From positions 1-5,610 of the forward strand of contig CAIQIL010000045.1 in the NCBI GenBank assembly GCA_903871865.1: a DNA stretch of 5,610 nucleotides, read 5' to 3'. How positions within the stretch are numbered: position 1 is the first letter of the stretch; each line of letters opens with the position of its first letter. The stretch comes from an uncultured Burkholderiales bacterium (GTDB lineage: Bacteria; Pseudomonadota; Gammaproteobacteria; Burkholderiales; Burkholderiaceae_C). The position numbers were made by a program, and so were the translations under genes. Of this stretch, positions 1-5,610 are shown piece by piece. The notes beneath the pieces are model-generated. The model had not been told where the DNA came from and did not search any database. It worked only from the letters and a program-made list of their open reading frames with translations.

Positions 1-68
1 GGCTGCGCGGCGGCCGTGCCTTGCACGCCCGTCACGGCGTTGGTGGAAGACTGGATGGCTTTGCTCAT
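1..68 (-). CDS. fliK: Probable start of fliK, hook-length control protein (C-terminus outside window)
   Basis: An open frame starts with ATG at 68 and runs off the left edge without a stop. The 22 complete codons read MSKAIQSSTNAVTGVQGTAA followed by AQ. The polar, Ser/Thr/Ala/Gly-rich start with no hydrophobic stretch fits an unfolded, exported type III substrate such as FliK, which acts as the molecular ruler for hook length and switches export specificity. The main reason for the name is position: in many betaproteobacteria fliK directly follows fliJ. A modest GAGG ribosome binding site lies 6 nt upstream (75-78). The fragment is too short to prove the identity; another flagellar gene cannot be ruled out. 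Confidence 0.6.
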   Translation of the reverse strand, partial: MSKAIQSSTNAVTGVQGTAAAQ

Positions 69-139
69 GGGGGGCCTCGTTCGAGAGATCTGTGTATCGG
101 GGTGTCCGTGGGTCGGGGCGCAGGGGTGTCAGCTCACGC
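69..139 (-). other. fliJ-fliK intergenic gap, 71 nt
   Basis: This is the largest non-coding stretch in the window. It holds the presumed fliK ribosome binding site and an 8-bp direct repeat (GACACCCC on the minus strand, at 123-130 and 99-106, 24 nt apart). I see no stem followed by a T run and no convincing sigma-54, sigma-28 or sigma-70 promoter, so transcription probably continues from fliJ into the next gene. Confidence 0.5.
75..78 (-). promoter_or_regulatory. Weak ribosome binding site of the probable fliK
   Basis: GAGG on the minus strand followed by a run of six C and then the ATG at 68. It is shorter than the sites before fliH, fliI and fliJ. It supports the ATG at 68 as a true start. 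Confidence 0.5.
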
Positions 140-622
140 TCACAGGGTGCCGGTGGCCATGCCGCTGGCCGCCATGCCCTGGGACTGGGCCATGCGCACC
201 GAGCGCGCGGCCTGCTCGTCGGTGGCTTTCTGTTCCTGGCGGTTCTGCTTGAGTTGCGCCTCCGCCTGGCGGCGATCGATGAGCTGCGACACGGCCGCCA
301 CCCGGCGTTCGCGCTCGATCAACTGGGCGCGGCAGCGCGCCAGTTGCTGCTCGCTCATGGCGACGCGGCGGTCCTGCTCGGAAACCGCTTCGCCCAGGCG
401 GAGGGTGAAATCCTGGTAGCAGCGCACGATCTCCATGCCGCCAGATTGCTGGAACTGCGTCTGCCAGCGGCGCTGGTATTCCTGGCGCCAGTCGGTGAGC
501 GACTGCGCCTGCTGGCGCGACGATTCGTGCGCCTGGCGCGCCGCTTCCATCGCGGACACGGCCTCGTCGCGGGCCTTCTCGGCCGACTCCAACACCATCA
601 GCAGGGCCTGGATACCGCTCAT
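140..622 (-). CDS. fliJ: Flagellar export protein FliJ (coiled-coil stalk/chaperone)
   Basis: FliJ is a small coiled-coil protein that inserts into the FliI hexamer, much like the gamma subunit of F1 ATPase, and contacts the export gate protein FlhA; it also helps escort chaperones. The product is 160 residues from ATG, slightly longer than E. coli FliJ (147). It is almost wholly helical and charged, rich in Gln, Glu, Arg and Ala, with no transmembrane segment or signal peptide, as expected for two antiparallel coiled-coil helices. Sequence conservation in this family is weak, so the name rests on composition, size and its place directly after fliI. A TTG at 625 is in frame one codon upstream; the ATG is preferred because AGGAGG (631-636) is then 8 nt away. 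The stop is TGA at 140-142. Confidence 0.91.
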   Translation of the reverse strand: MSGIQALLMVLESAEKARDEAVSAMEAARQAHESSRQQAQSLTDWRQEYQRRWQTQFQQSGGMEIVRCYQDFTLRLGEAVSEQDRRVAMSEQQLARCRAQLIERERRVAAVSQLIDRRQAEAQLKQNRQEQKATDEQAARSVRMAQSQGMAASGMATGTL

Positions 623-630
623 CAACCTTG

Positions 631-636
631 CCTCCT
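631..636 (-). promoter_or_regulatory. Ribosome binding site of fliJ (AGGAGG)
   Basis: A full AGGAGG Shine-Dalgarno sequence on the minus strand. It is 8 nt from the ATG at 622 and 5 nt from the in-frame TTG at 625, which favours the ATG. It is one of the strongest sites in the window, as might be needed because fliJ, unlike fliH and fliI, is not overlapped by its upstream gene. Confidence 0.85.
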
Positions 637-669
637 GCCCGGGACGGGCTCACGCACCGACACCGGTGC
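637..669 (-). other. Two tandem short stem-loops in the fliI-fliJ gap
   Basis: Read on the minus strand, GCACC-GGTGTC-GGTGC (669 to 654) can form a 5-bp stem with a 6-nt loop, and GCCCG-TCC-CGGGC (649 to 637) a 5-bp stem with a 3-nt loop. The second ends directly against the AGGAGG of fliJ. Neither is followed by a U run, so these are not intrinsic terminators. They could affect fliJ translation or mRNA processing, or be chance in GC-rich DNA. Confidence 0.4.
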
Positions 670-676
670 CACAACG

Positions 677-2107
677 TCAATGCGAGACGATCTGCTGCAA
701 CTCGCCGATCGAGTCGTCCAGCGTGGCCTGGGTGTGCATGCCTTGTTGCAGCATTTGCACCATGGCCGGGTGGGCGTGCACGGCCTGGTCCAGGTCGGGG
801 TCGCCCCCGGGCACATAGGCGCCCAGCTGGATCAGGTCGCGCGCCTTGCTGTACTTGGACCACAGCTGGCGGAAGCGTCTCGCGCTGTCGATATGTTGCC
901 CGTCTGCGACGTTGTGCATCACCCGAGAAGCACTGCGTTCGATGTCTATTGCGGGGAAATGGCCCGATTCGGCCAGCTCGCGCGACAGCACGATGTGGCC
1001 GTCCAGGATGGCACGGGCGGCATCTGCGATGGGGTCTTGCTGGTCGTCGCCCTCGGACAACACGGTGTAGAAGGCGGTGATGGAGCCGTGGCCGTTCAGG
1101 CCATTGCCGCTGCGCTCGACCAGCTGGGGCAGCTTGGCAAAGCACGAAGGCGGGTAGCCCTTGGTGGCGGGCGGCTCGCCGATGGCCAGTGCGATTTCAC
1201 GCTGGGCCATGGCGTAGCGGGTCAGCGAATCCATCAGCAGCAGCACGTGCAGGCCCTGGTCGCGGAAGTGCTCGGCCACGGCGGTGGCGTAGGCAGCGCC
1301 CTGCATGCGGGTCAGCGGCGGGGCGTCGGCCGGCGCGGCCACCACCACCGAGCGGGCCAGGCCTTCTTCGCCCAGGATGTCTTCGATGAATTCCTTGACT
1401 TCGCGGCCCCGCTCGCCGATCAGGCCCACGACGATGACGTCGGCCTGGGTGTAGCGGGCCATCATGCCCAGCAGCACCGATTTGCCCACGCCGGAGCCGG
1501 CGAACAGGCCGATGCGCTGGCCGCGGCCCACGGTCAGCATGGCGTTGATGGCGCGCACGCCGGTGTCCAGCGGCAGGCGGACCGGGTCGCGCTCCATGGC
1601 GTTGATGGCGCGGCGGGCCAGCGGCTCGCTGCGGATGTGCTGCAGCGGGCCCTTGCGGTCCATCGGCACGCCCTGGGCATCGACCACGCGGCCCAGCAGG
1701 CCGGCGCCCACCGGCAGGTGGCGGGTGCGGTCTTCGCTGCGGCGCCACGGGTGATTGGGTCGGCCCAGCACCGGGGTGTTGACCGGGATCTGGCAAGGGA
1801 TGACGCGGGCGCCGCTGGCCAGGCCATGCACTTCGGCCGTGGGCATCAGGTAGGCGCGGTCACCGGCGAAACCGACCACTTCGGCCAGCACCGGGGTGGA
1901 TTCCAGGCGGGTTTCGGAGTGGATTTCGCAGACGGCGCCCACGGGCAGGCGCAGGCCGGTGGCTTCCAGCACCAGGCCGGCCACGCGCACCAGCTTGCCT
2001 TGGTTTTCCAGCGGCATGCGGCTGGCGGCGCAGGCGTCCAGGTCGTCCAGGAAGCGGCTCCAGCGGCCCAGGGCGACGTCGTGGTGGGCTCGGATGGGCA
2101 TGTTCAT
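677..2107 (-). CDS. fliI: Flagellum-specific type III export ATPase FliI
   Basis: FliI is the hexameric ATPase at the cytoplasmic base of the flagellar type III export apparatus; it hydrolyses ATP to help unfold and load export substrates. The 476-residue product is close to the family's usual length of about 440-460. Visible motifs are the Walker A P-loop AGSGVGKS (203-210), GERGRE (231-236) with the presumed catalytic Glu232, Walker [10 protein letters not shown] with Asp293, the type III ATPase block [19 protein letters not shown] (316-334), and the F1/V/T3S ATPase signature [10 protein letters not shown] (385-394). Arg395 just after that signature sits where an arginine finger is expected. 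The N-terminus, with RWSRFLDDL, should be the FliH-binding helix. The ATG at 2107 is preferred over the one at 2101 because the GGAGGA site is 6 nt away and the start overlaps the fliH stop (ATGA), which implies translational coupling. Confidence 0.98.
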   Translation of the reverse strand: MNMPIRAHHDVALGRWSRFLDDLDACAASRMPLENQGKLVRVAGLVLEATGLRLPVGAVCEIHSETRLESTPVLAEVVGFAGDRAYLMPTAEVHGLASGARVIPCQIPVNTPVLGRPNHPWRRSEDRTRHLPVGAGLLGRVVDAQGVPMDRKGPLQHIRSEPLARRAINAMERDPVRLPLDTGVRAINAMLTVGRGQRIGLFAGSGVGKSVLLGMMARYTQADVIVVGLIGERGREVKEFIEDILGEEGLARSVVVAAPADAPPLTRMQGAAYATAVAEHFRDQGLHVLLLMDSLTRYAMAQREIALAIGEPPATKGYPPSCFAKLPQLVERSGNGLNGHGSITAFYTVLSEGDDQQDPIADAARAILDGHIVLSRELAESGHFPAIDIERSASRVMHNVADGQHIDSARRFRQLWSKYSKARDLIQLGAYVPGGDPDLDQAVHAHPAMVQMLQQGMHTQATLDDSIGELQQIVSH

Positions 2108-3174
2108 GGGTGGTCCTCCGTGCGGGCGGCTTCGGTCAGGCCATCGGCCTCGGCATCGTCTTCTTCGCTCACCATCGGGTGGGCGTCGGCGGCGCTGGTG
2201 GCTTCGCGGCCCTCGTGCCAGGGTGCTTCGTAGCCCAGTGCGGCCGCAGCGCGCGACCAGCGGGCTTCCACCGTGGCGTCGACCACGGCGATGTCGGACT
2301 CGACGATGCAGCCGCCGCGCTGCACGCTGGCGTCGGGCACCAGGCGGGCGCCACGGGCGGCCAGCATCTCGGAGAGCTGGGCCTGGGCCAGGGCGTGGTC
2401 GTCGGGGCTGAGCCGCACGATGACCTGGCGGGCCGAGGCCAGCAGCGCGCCCAGGGCCTGTTCGGCCACATCGACCACCAGCTCAGGGCTTTGGCGCAGT
2501 TCGGTGCGCACCACCTGGCGGGCCAGCTCCAGCGCCACACCGGCGATGCGGCCGGCGAGTTGCTGCTCCAGCGACTCCAGGCGGTGGTGGAAATCGGAGG
2601 CGAGCGCGCCGACCTGGTCGCTCATGTAGGCGGCCATCTGGGCGGCCTGGGTTTGCTTGTAGCTCTCCAGCGCGGCCAAGCCGTTGCGGTAGCCGTCCTG
2701 GTAACCCTGCTGGCGGGCCTGGTTCAGCAGCTCTTCCACCGGCGGGCCAGCGGGGGCCGCGCTGGCCTCGGCCGCGCGAGCGGCTTCGCGCTCCTGCGCT
2801 TCGGCCTGACCGGGCATGCCACCGACCACGGGGCGGCGGGCGGCGGGCTTGGCACCGGCGGCTGCGCCGTTGGCGGGCGCGCCCTGCGCGGAGGCCTGAC
2901 CCTTGGCCTGGGGCGCGTGCTGGGCCGGCTGCTGCGGCTTCATGTTGGGACGCATCTCGGCGGCAGCGCGCTCGGCCAGGGTGGGCTTGCGCACGCCGAC
3001 GTCGGGTTGGTCTGCGGGGCGGGGCTCGAAGGTTTGCGGCGCCCAGGCCGAAAAATTGCCCAGTTCCTCGCGCGGGATGAAACGTGCGTAGGGGTTGGCG
3101 CCCTGGTTGCCCTGTGGGTTCTGGCCTGCCGGCGGCACGCCGGGGCGGGGCTGCTGGGGCTTAGACGTACTCAT
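2104..3174 (-). CDS. fliH: Flagellar export ATPase regulator/stator FliH, with long disordered N-terminus
   Basis: FliH dimerises, binds the N-terminus of the ATPase FliI and tethers it to the C-ring and export gate. It is 356 residues, much longer than E. coli FliH (about 235). Residues 31-46 (RFIPREELG then FSAWAP) form a conserved-looking N-terminal block; its Trp44 may correspond to the tryptophans that anchor FliH to FliN/FlhA. Residues about 72-145 are rich in Ala, Pro, Gln and Gly and probably disordered. Residues 157-165 hold a GxxxGxxxG repeat, a known FliH helix feature. Residues about 170-320 are the helical and FliI-binding domain, with the typical [20 protein letters not shown] block (288-306 region). 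A 20-residue acidic tail follows. The ATG lies inside the end of fliG; its GGAGG site (3180-3184) is within fliG coding sequence. The stop overlaps the fliI start as ATGA. The gene is assigned by both sequence and position. Confidence 0.94.
   Translation of the reverse strand: MSTSKPQQPRPGVPPAGQNPQGNQGANPYARFIPREELGNFSAWAPQTFEPRPADQPDVGVRKPTLAERAAAEMRPNMKPQQPAQHAPQAKGQASAQGAPANGAAAGAKPAARRPVVGGMPGQAEAQEREAARAAEASAAPAGPPVEELLNQARQQGYQDGYRNGLAALESYKQTQAAQMAAYMSDQVGALASDFHHRLESLEQQLAGRIAGVALELARQVVRTELRQSPELVVDVAEQALGALLASARQVIVRLSPDDHALAQAQLSEMLAARGARLVPDASVQRGGCIVESDIAVVDATVEARWSRAAAALGYEAPWHEGREATSAADAHPMVSEEDDAEADGLTEAARTEDHP
2114..2119 (-). promoter_or_regulatory. Ribosome binding site of fliI (GGAGGA), inside fliH
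   Basis: GGAGGA on the minus strand lies within the last codons of fliH, 6 nt before the ATG at 2107 and 12 nt before the alternative ATG at 2101. This spacing decides for the upstream start. Confidence 0.8.
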
Positions 3175-4156
3175 CGTCGCCTCCGCTGCTCATGACGATC
3201 TGGCCTTCGTCGGCCAGGCGGCGCACGATCTTGAGCAACTCCTTCTGCTCGGCTTCCACATCGGACAGCTTGACCGGCCCGCGGGACTCCAGGTCCTCGC
3301 GCAAGGTTTCGGCCGCGCGACTGGACATGTTCTTGAAGACCTTCTCGCGGATCTCCGGCGAAGCGCCCTTGAGCGAGATGATGAGCGACTCGGTCTGCAC
3401 TTCCTTGAGCAGGGACTGGAAGCCCTTGTCGTCGAGCTTGCCCAGGTCGTCGAAGGTGAACATGTTGTCCGTGATCTTCTGCGCCAGGTCGCTGTCGGCT
3501 TCGCGGATGTAGTCCAGCACCGAGGTCTCCAGGCTGGAGCCCATCAGGTTGATGATTTCGGCCGCGGGCTTGGCGCCACCCAGCGAGGACTTGCGGACTT
3601 GCGTGCCACCGGCCAGCACGCGCGACAGCACCTCGTTGAGGTCCTTCAGCGCAGCAGGCTGGATGCCGTCCAGCGTGGCGATGCGCACCATCACCTCGTT
3701 GCGGTGGCGCTCGGTGAAAACCTTGAGCACCGACGAGGCCTGATCGGGGTCGAGGTGAACCAGGATGGCCGCGACGATCTGCGGGTGCTCGTTGCGCAGC
3801 AGTTCGGCCACCGAGATGGCGTCCATCCACTTGAGGCTTTCGATGCCGGTGATGTCGCTGCCCTGGATGATGCGGTCGATCAGCAGGTTGGCCTTGTCGT
3901 CACCCAGCGCCTTGCGCAGCACGGACTTGATGTACTCGTCGGTGTCGGCCACCAGCACGCCCAGCTCGGTCGATTCGGCGGCGAAACGGTCCAGCACGTT
4001 GTCGATGCGCTCGCGGGTCACCGTCTTGAGCTTGGCGATGGTCTCGCCCAGGTGCTGCACCTCCTTGGGCTCCAGGTTCTTGAAGACCTCGGCCGCTTCT
4101 TCCTCGCCCAAGGACATGAGCAGGATGGCGGCGTCTTCCAGGCCTTTTTCGTCCAT
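3161..4156 (-). CDS. fliG: Flagellar motor switch/rotor protein FliG
   Basis: FliG sits on the cytoplasmic face of the MS ring, binds FliF with its N-terminal domain and FliM with its middle and C-terminal domains, and takes torque from the MotA stator. At 331 residues it matches the usual length of the family. The N-terminal domain covers about 1-100; the middle domain carries the EHPQ motif at 123-126; a Gly-Gly linker is at 183-184; the C-terminal domain has the MFTF motif at 232-235. The charged torque residues known from E. coli (K264, R281, D288, D289, R297) align by eye to K263, R280, E287, D288 and K296, so charge is kept at all five. The ATG at 4156 follows a GAGGA ribosome binding site (4165-4169) with an 8-nt spacer. 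It lies 15 nt after fliF and its last 14 nt overlap fliH, consistent with co-transcription. Confidence 0.98.
   Translation of the reverse strand: MDEKGLEDAAILLMSLGEEEAAEVFKNLEPKEVQHLGETIAKLKTVTRERIDNVLDRFAAESTELGVLVADTDEYIKSVLRKALGDDKANLLIDRIIQGSDITGIESLKWMDAISVAELLRNEHPQIVAAILVHLDPDQASSVLKVFTERHRNEVMVRIATLDGIQPAALKDLNEVLSRVLAGGTQVRKSSLGGAKPAAEIINLMGSSLETSVLDYIREADSDLAQKITDNMFTFDDLGKLDDKGFQSLLKEVQTESLIISLKGASPEIREKVFKNMSSRAAETLREDLESRGPVKLSDVEAEQKELLKIVRRLADEGQIVMSSGGDDEYV
3180..3184 (-). promoter_or_regulatory. Ribosome binding site of fliH (GGAGG), inside fliG
   Basis: GGAGG on the minus strand, 5 nt before the fliH ATG at 3174, encoded within the fliG C-terminal codons. Ribosomes ending fliG would pass over this site and stop 14 nt inside fliH, which suggests coupled translation. 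Confidence 0.78.
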
Positions 4157-4171
4157 GACGCGCTTCCTCGG

Positions 4172-5610
4172 TCAGTTGTTCATCCAGCCACGGACCACAC
4201 CGGCCATGGCCAGGGGGTTCTCTTTGGCCAGCTTGCGGGCGGTTTCCAGGCGCGGGTCGATGCCGTTGTTGGCCGGGCCACCCAATGCGGGCAGCGCCTG
4301 GCCGTCGGCCCCCACCACGACCGGGCCGTTGCCGCCGGCGATGGCGGGCAGCTCCAGCGCGTCGTCCACGGCGGCATGGAGGCGGTTGGCCTCGGCTTCG
4401 GGCTTGGGCAGCGGCTTGGCGGCGTTGATGGCCGGACGGATGGCGCCGAAGACCACGATCAGGGCGGCCAGCGTCAGGGCGCCCGGCACGGCCAGGGTGC
4501 GGATCAGGTCCACGGTCTCTGGCTGCTTCCACAGCGGCGTGGTGTCCACCTCTTCCTTGGGCACCTGGAAGGGCGTGTTGATCACCTTGATCGAATCGCC
4601 GCGCTTGTCATCGGCGCCGATGGACTCGCGCACCAGCGAGGTCAGCTTGTCGAGTTCTTCCTGCGGGATGGGCTGGGTGGTGGTCTTGCCCTTGGCGTCG
4701 GTCACGCTGCGGTGGTTGAGCACCACGGCAGCGGTCAGGCGGCGGATGTTGCCGGTGGCGCTGCGGATCACCCGCACGGTCTTGTCCACCTCGTAATTGG
4801 TGACGGCGTCGCGGCGGCTGGTGGCGCTGGCGGTGCTGCCGTTGGCGGCCTGCAGCGGGGCCGAGGCGCCATTGATGGGCGCGGCGGCCTGGGCCGGCGG
4901 CTGGTTGCTGGCCGCGCCCGGCACGCCGGAAGGCGTGGCGCTGCCCTGGCCATTGCTCTCGCTGGTCTGCTGGCTGCGCACCGTGGCGGTGGCCGTCTGG
5001 CCCTGGTTGGGCTTGTATTCCTCGGCGGTGGACTCGACCTGCGAGAAGTCCACCTCGGCCGTCACCTGGGCGCGCAGGTTGTCCTTGCCCAGCACCGGCT
5101 CCAGGATGTCGCGGATGCGCTGGGTGTAATTGGTCTCGATCTGGCGCACGTACTGCAGCTGCTGGGCGTCCAGGCCGGCCTGGTCGTTGGCGCCGCCGTC
5201 TTGGGCGCCCGACAGCAGGGTGCCGCTCTGGTCCACCACGCTGACGGCCTTGGGCGACATCTCCGGCACGCTGGACGACACCAGGTGCACGATGCCGGCC
5301 AGTTGACCGCGGTCCAGGGTGCGGCCGGCATAGAGCGTCAGCACCACCGAAGCCGACGCCTTTTGCTGCTCGCGGAAGAAGCCGTTCTGGTTGGGCAAGG
5401 CCAGGTGCACGCGGGCGCTTTGCACGCTGGCGATGGCCTGGATGGAGCGGGTCAGCTCACCCTCCAGGCCGCGCTGGAAATTCAGGCGCTCCTGGAACTG
5501 GGTCACGCCGAACTTCTGGCTCTCCATCAGCTCGAAGCCCACCACCGAGCCCTTGGGCAGGCCAGCCGAGGCCAGCTTCAATCTCACATCGTGAACTTTG
5601 TCGGCCGGCA
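4172..5610 (-). CDS. fliF: Flagellar MS-ring protein FliF (N-terminus cut off by window edge)
   Basis: FliF forms the MS ring in the cytoplasmic membrane, the base on which the rotor and export gate assemble. The reading frame stays open to the window edge. The visible part has 478 codons and begins PADKVHDVRL, a stretch that in known FliF proteins lies about 90-100 residues in, so the first transmembrane helix and part of the first ring-building motif are missing. The GTG at 5587 is an internal valine codon and not a start. Visible hallmarks are LPKGSVVGFELM, SARVHLALP and VHLVSSSVPEMSPKAVSVVDQSG (YscJ/FliF ring domain), then YEVDKTVRVIRS in the FliF C domain, interrupted by a Ser/Gln/Ala/Pro-rich linker at about 4808-5005. 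A second transmembrane helix lies at about 4439-4498. The C-terminal helix, with ARKLAKENPLAMAGVVRGW, is the expected FliG-binding tail. Stop is TGA, 15 nt before fliG. Confidence 0.97.
   Translation of the reverse strand, partial: PADKVHDVRLKLASAGLPKGSVVGFELMESQKFGVTQFQERLNFQRGLEGELTRSIQAIASVQSARVHLALPNQNGFFREQQKASASVVLTLYAGRTLDRGQLAGIVHLVSSSVPEMSPKAVSVVDQSGTLLSGAQDGGANDQAGLDAQQLQYVRQIETNYTQRIRDILEPVLGKDNLRAQVTAEVDFSQVESTAEEYKPNQGQTATATVRSQQTSESNGQGSATPSGVPGAASNQPPAQAAAPINGASAPLQAANGSTASATSRRDAVTNYEVDKTVRVIRSATGNIRRLTAAVVLNHRSVTDAKGKTTTQPIPQEELDKLTSLVRESIGADDKRGDSIKVINTPFQVPKEEVDTTPLWKQPETVDLIRTLAVPGALTLAALIVVFGAIRPAINAAKPLPKPEAEANRLHAAVDDALELPAIAGGNGPVVVGADGQALPALGGPANNGIDPRLETARKLAKENPLAMAGVVRGWMNN

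Noticed and set aside
99..130. 8-bp direct repeat (GGGGTGTC on the plus strand) as an operator
   Set aside because: Only two copies, no symmetry, and G-rich repeats this short are likely by chance in this base composition; noted only as part of the gap.
69..139. Possible terminator or internal promoter between fliJ and fliK
   Set aside because: No stable stem followed by a T run is visible, and I find no spaced -24/-12 or -35/-10 elements that stand out.
623..679. Possible fliI-fliJ fusion by stop-codon readthrough, as both are in the same frame
   Set aside because: A second in-frame TGA occurs in the 51-nt gap, and fliJ has its own strong ribosome binding site.
129..1145. A 338-codon minus-strand frame overlapping fliI and fliJ in another phase
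   Set aside because: Arg/Pro/Gly/His-rich out-of-frame translation; the in-phase products carry all the recognisable flagellar motifs.
92..2233. A 713-codon plus-strand open frame opposite fliJ and fliI
   Set aside because: Its codons are in exact complementary register with fliI and fliJ, so it stays open simply because these GC-rich genes avoid TTA, CTA and TCA codons. The product is a His/Ala/Gly/Gln-rich string with no recognisable domain, and it starts at GTG with no good ribosome binding site.
2110..3195. A 361-codon plus-strand open frame opposite fliH
   Set aside because: It is also in complementary register with fliH and is Gly/Ala/Leu/His-rich with no family resemblance. It is a shadow of codon bias.
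3765..4796. A 343-codon plus-strand open frame opposite fliF and fliG
   Set aside because: It crosses the fliF-fliG boundary, has a Ser/Arg-rich composition typical of antisense translation, and lies opposite two well-supported conserved genes.
5585..5587. GTG as the start of fliF
   Set aside because: The frame continues upstream as PADKVHD, which matches the conserved FliF sequence before RLKLAS, so the GTG is internal and the gene begins outside the window.

Overview
The window is a run of flagellar export and basal-body genes, all on the minus strand. Read in the direction of transcription, from high to low coordinates, the order is fliF (5' end cut off by the window), fliG, fliH, fliI, fliJ, and the first codons of a gene that is most likely fliK. 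Coding sequence fills almost the whole window. The only gaps are 15 nt (fliF-fliG), 51 nt (fliI-fliJ) and 71 nt (fliJ-fliK), while fliG/fliH overlap by 14 nt and fliH/fliI by 4 nt. No stretch over 300 bases lacks a gene. I see no tRNA, rRNA, mobile element or CRISPR.

The gene order, the high GC content with a strong preference for G or C in third codon positions, and the protein sequences all suggest a betaproteobacterium of the order Burkholderiales, perhaps the Comamonadaceae or a near relative. One example is the FliH N-terminal RFIPREELG...FSAW block. This placement is inferred from sequence character; no database search was run.

The genes form two functional groups. FliF (MS ring) and FliG (rotor/switch protein that docks on the FliF C-terminus) build the membrane-embedded rotor base. 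FliH, FliI and FliJ are the cytoplasmic ATPase complex of the flagellar type III export apparatus: FliI is the ATPase, FliH its stator-like regulator and FliJ the central coiled-coil stalk. FliK, if that is the gene at the left edge, is the exported hook-length ruler. The overlaps and Shine-Dalgarno sequences inside upstream genes suggest one polycistronic message with translational coupling. The promoter must lie upstream, beyond position 5610.

I found no undescribed system; this is a conventional flagellar operon. The points worth a second look are small: a long disordered N-terminus and GxxxG repeat in FliH, an acidic FliH tail, a pair of short stem-loops just upstream of the fliJ ribosome binding site, the fliJ start choice, and conservative changes at two FliG torque positions.
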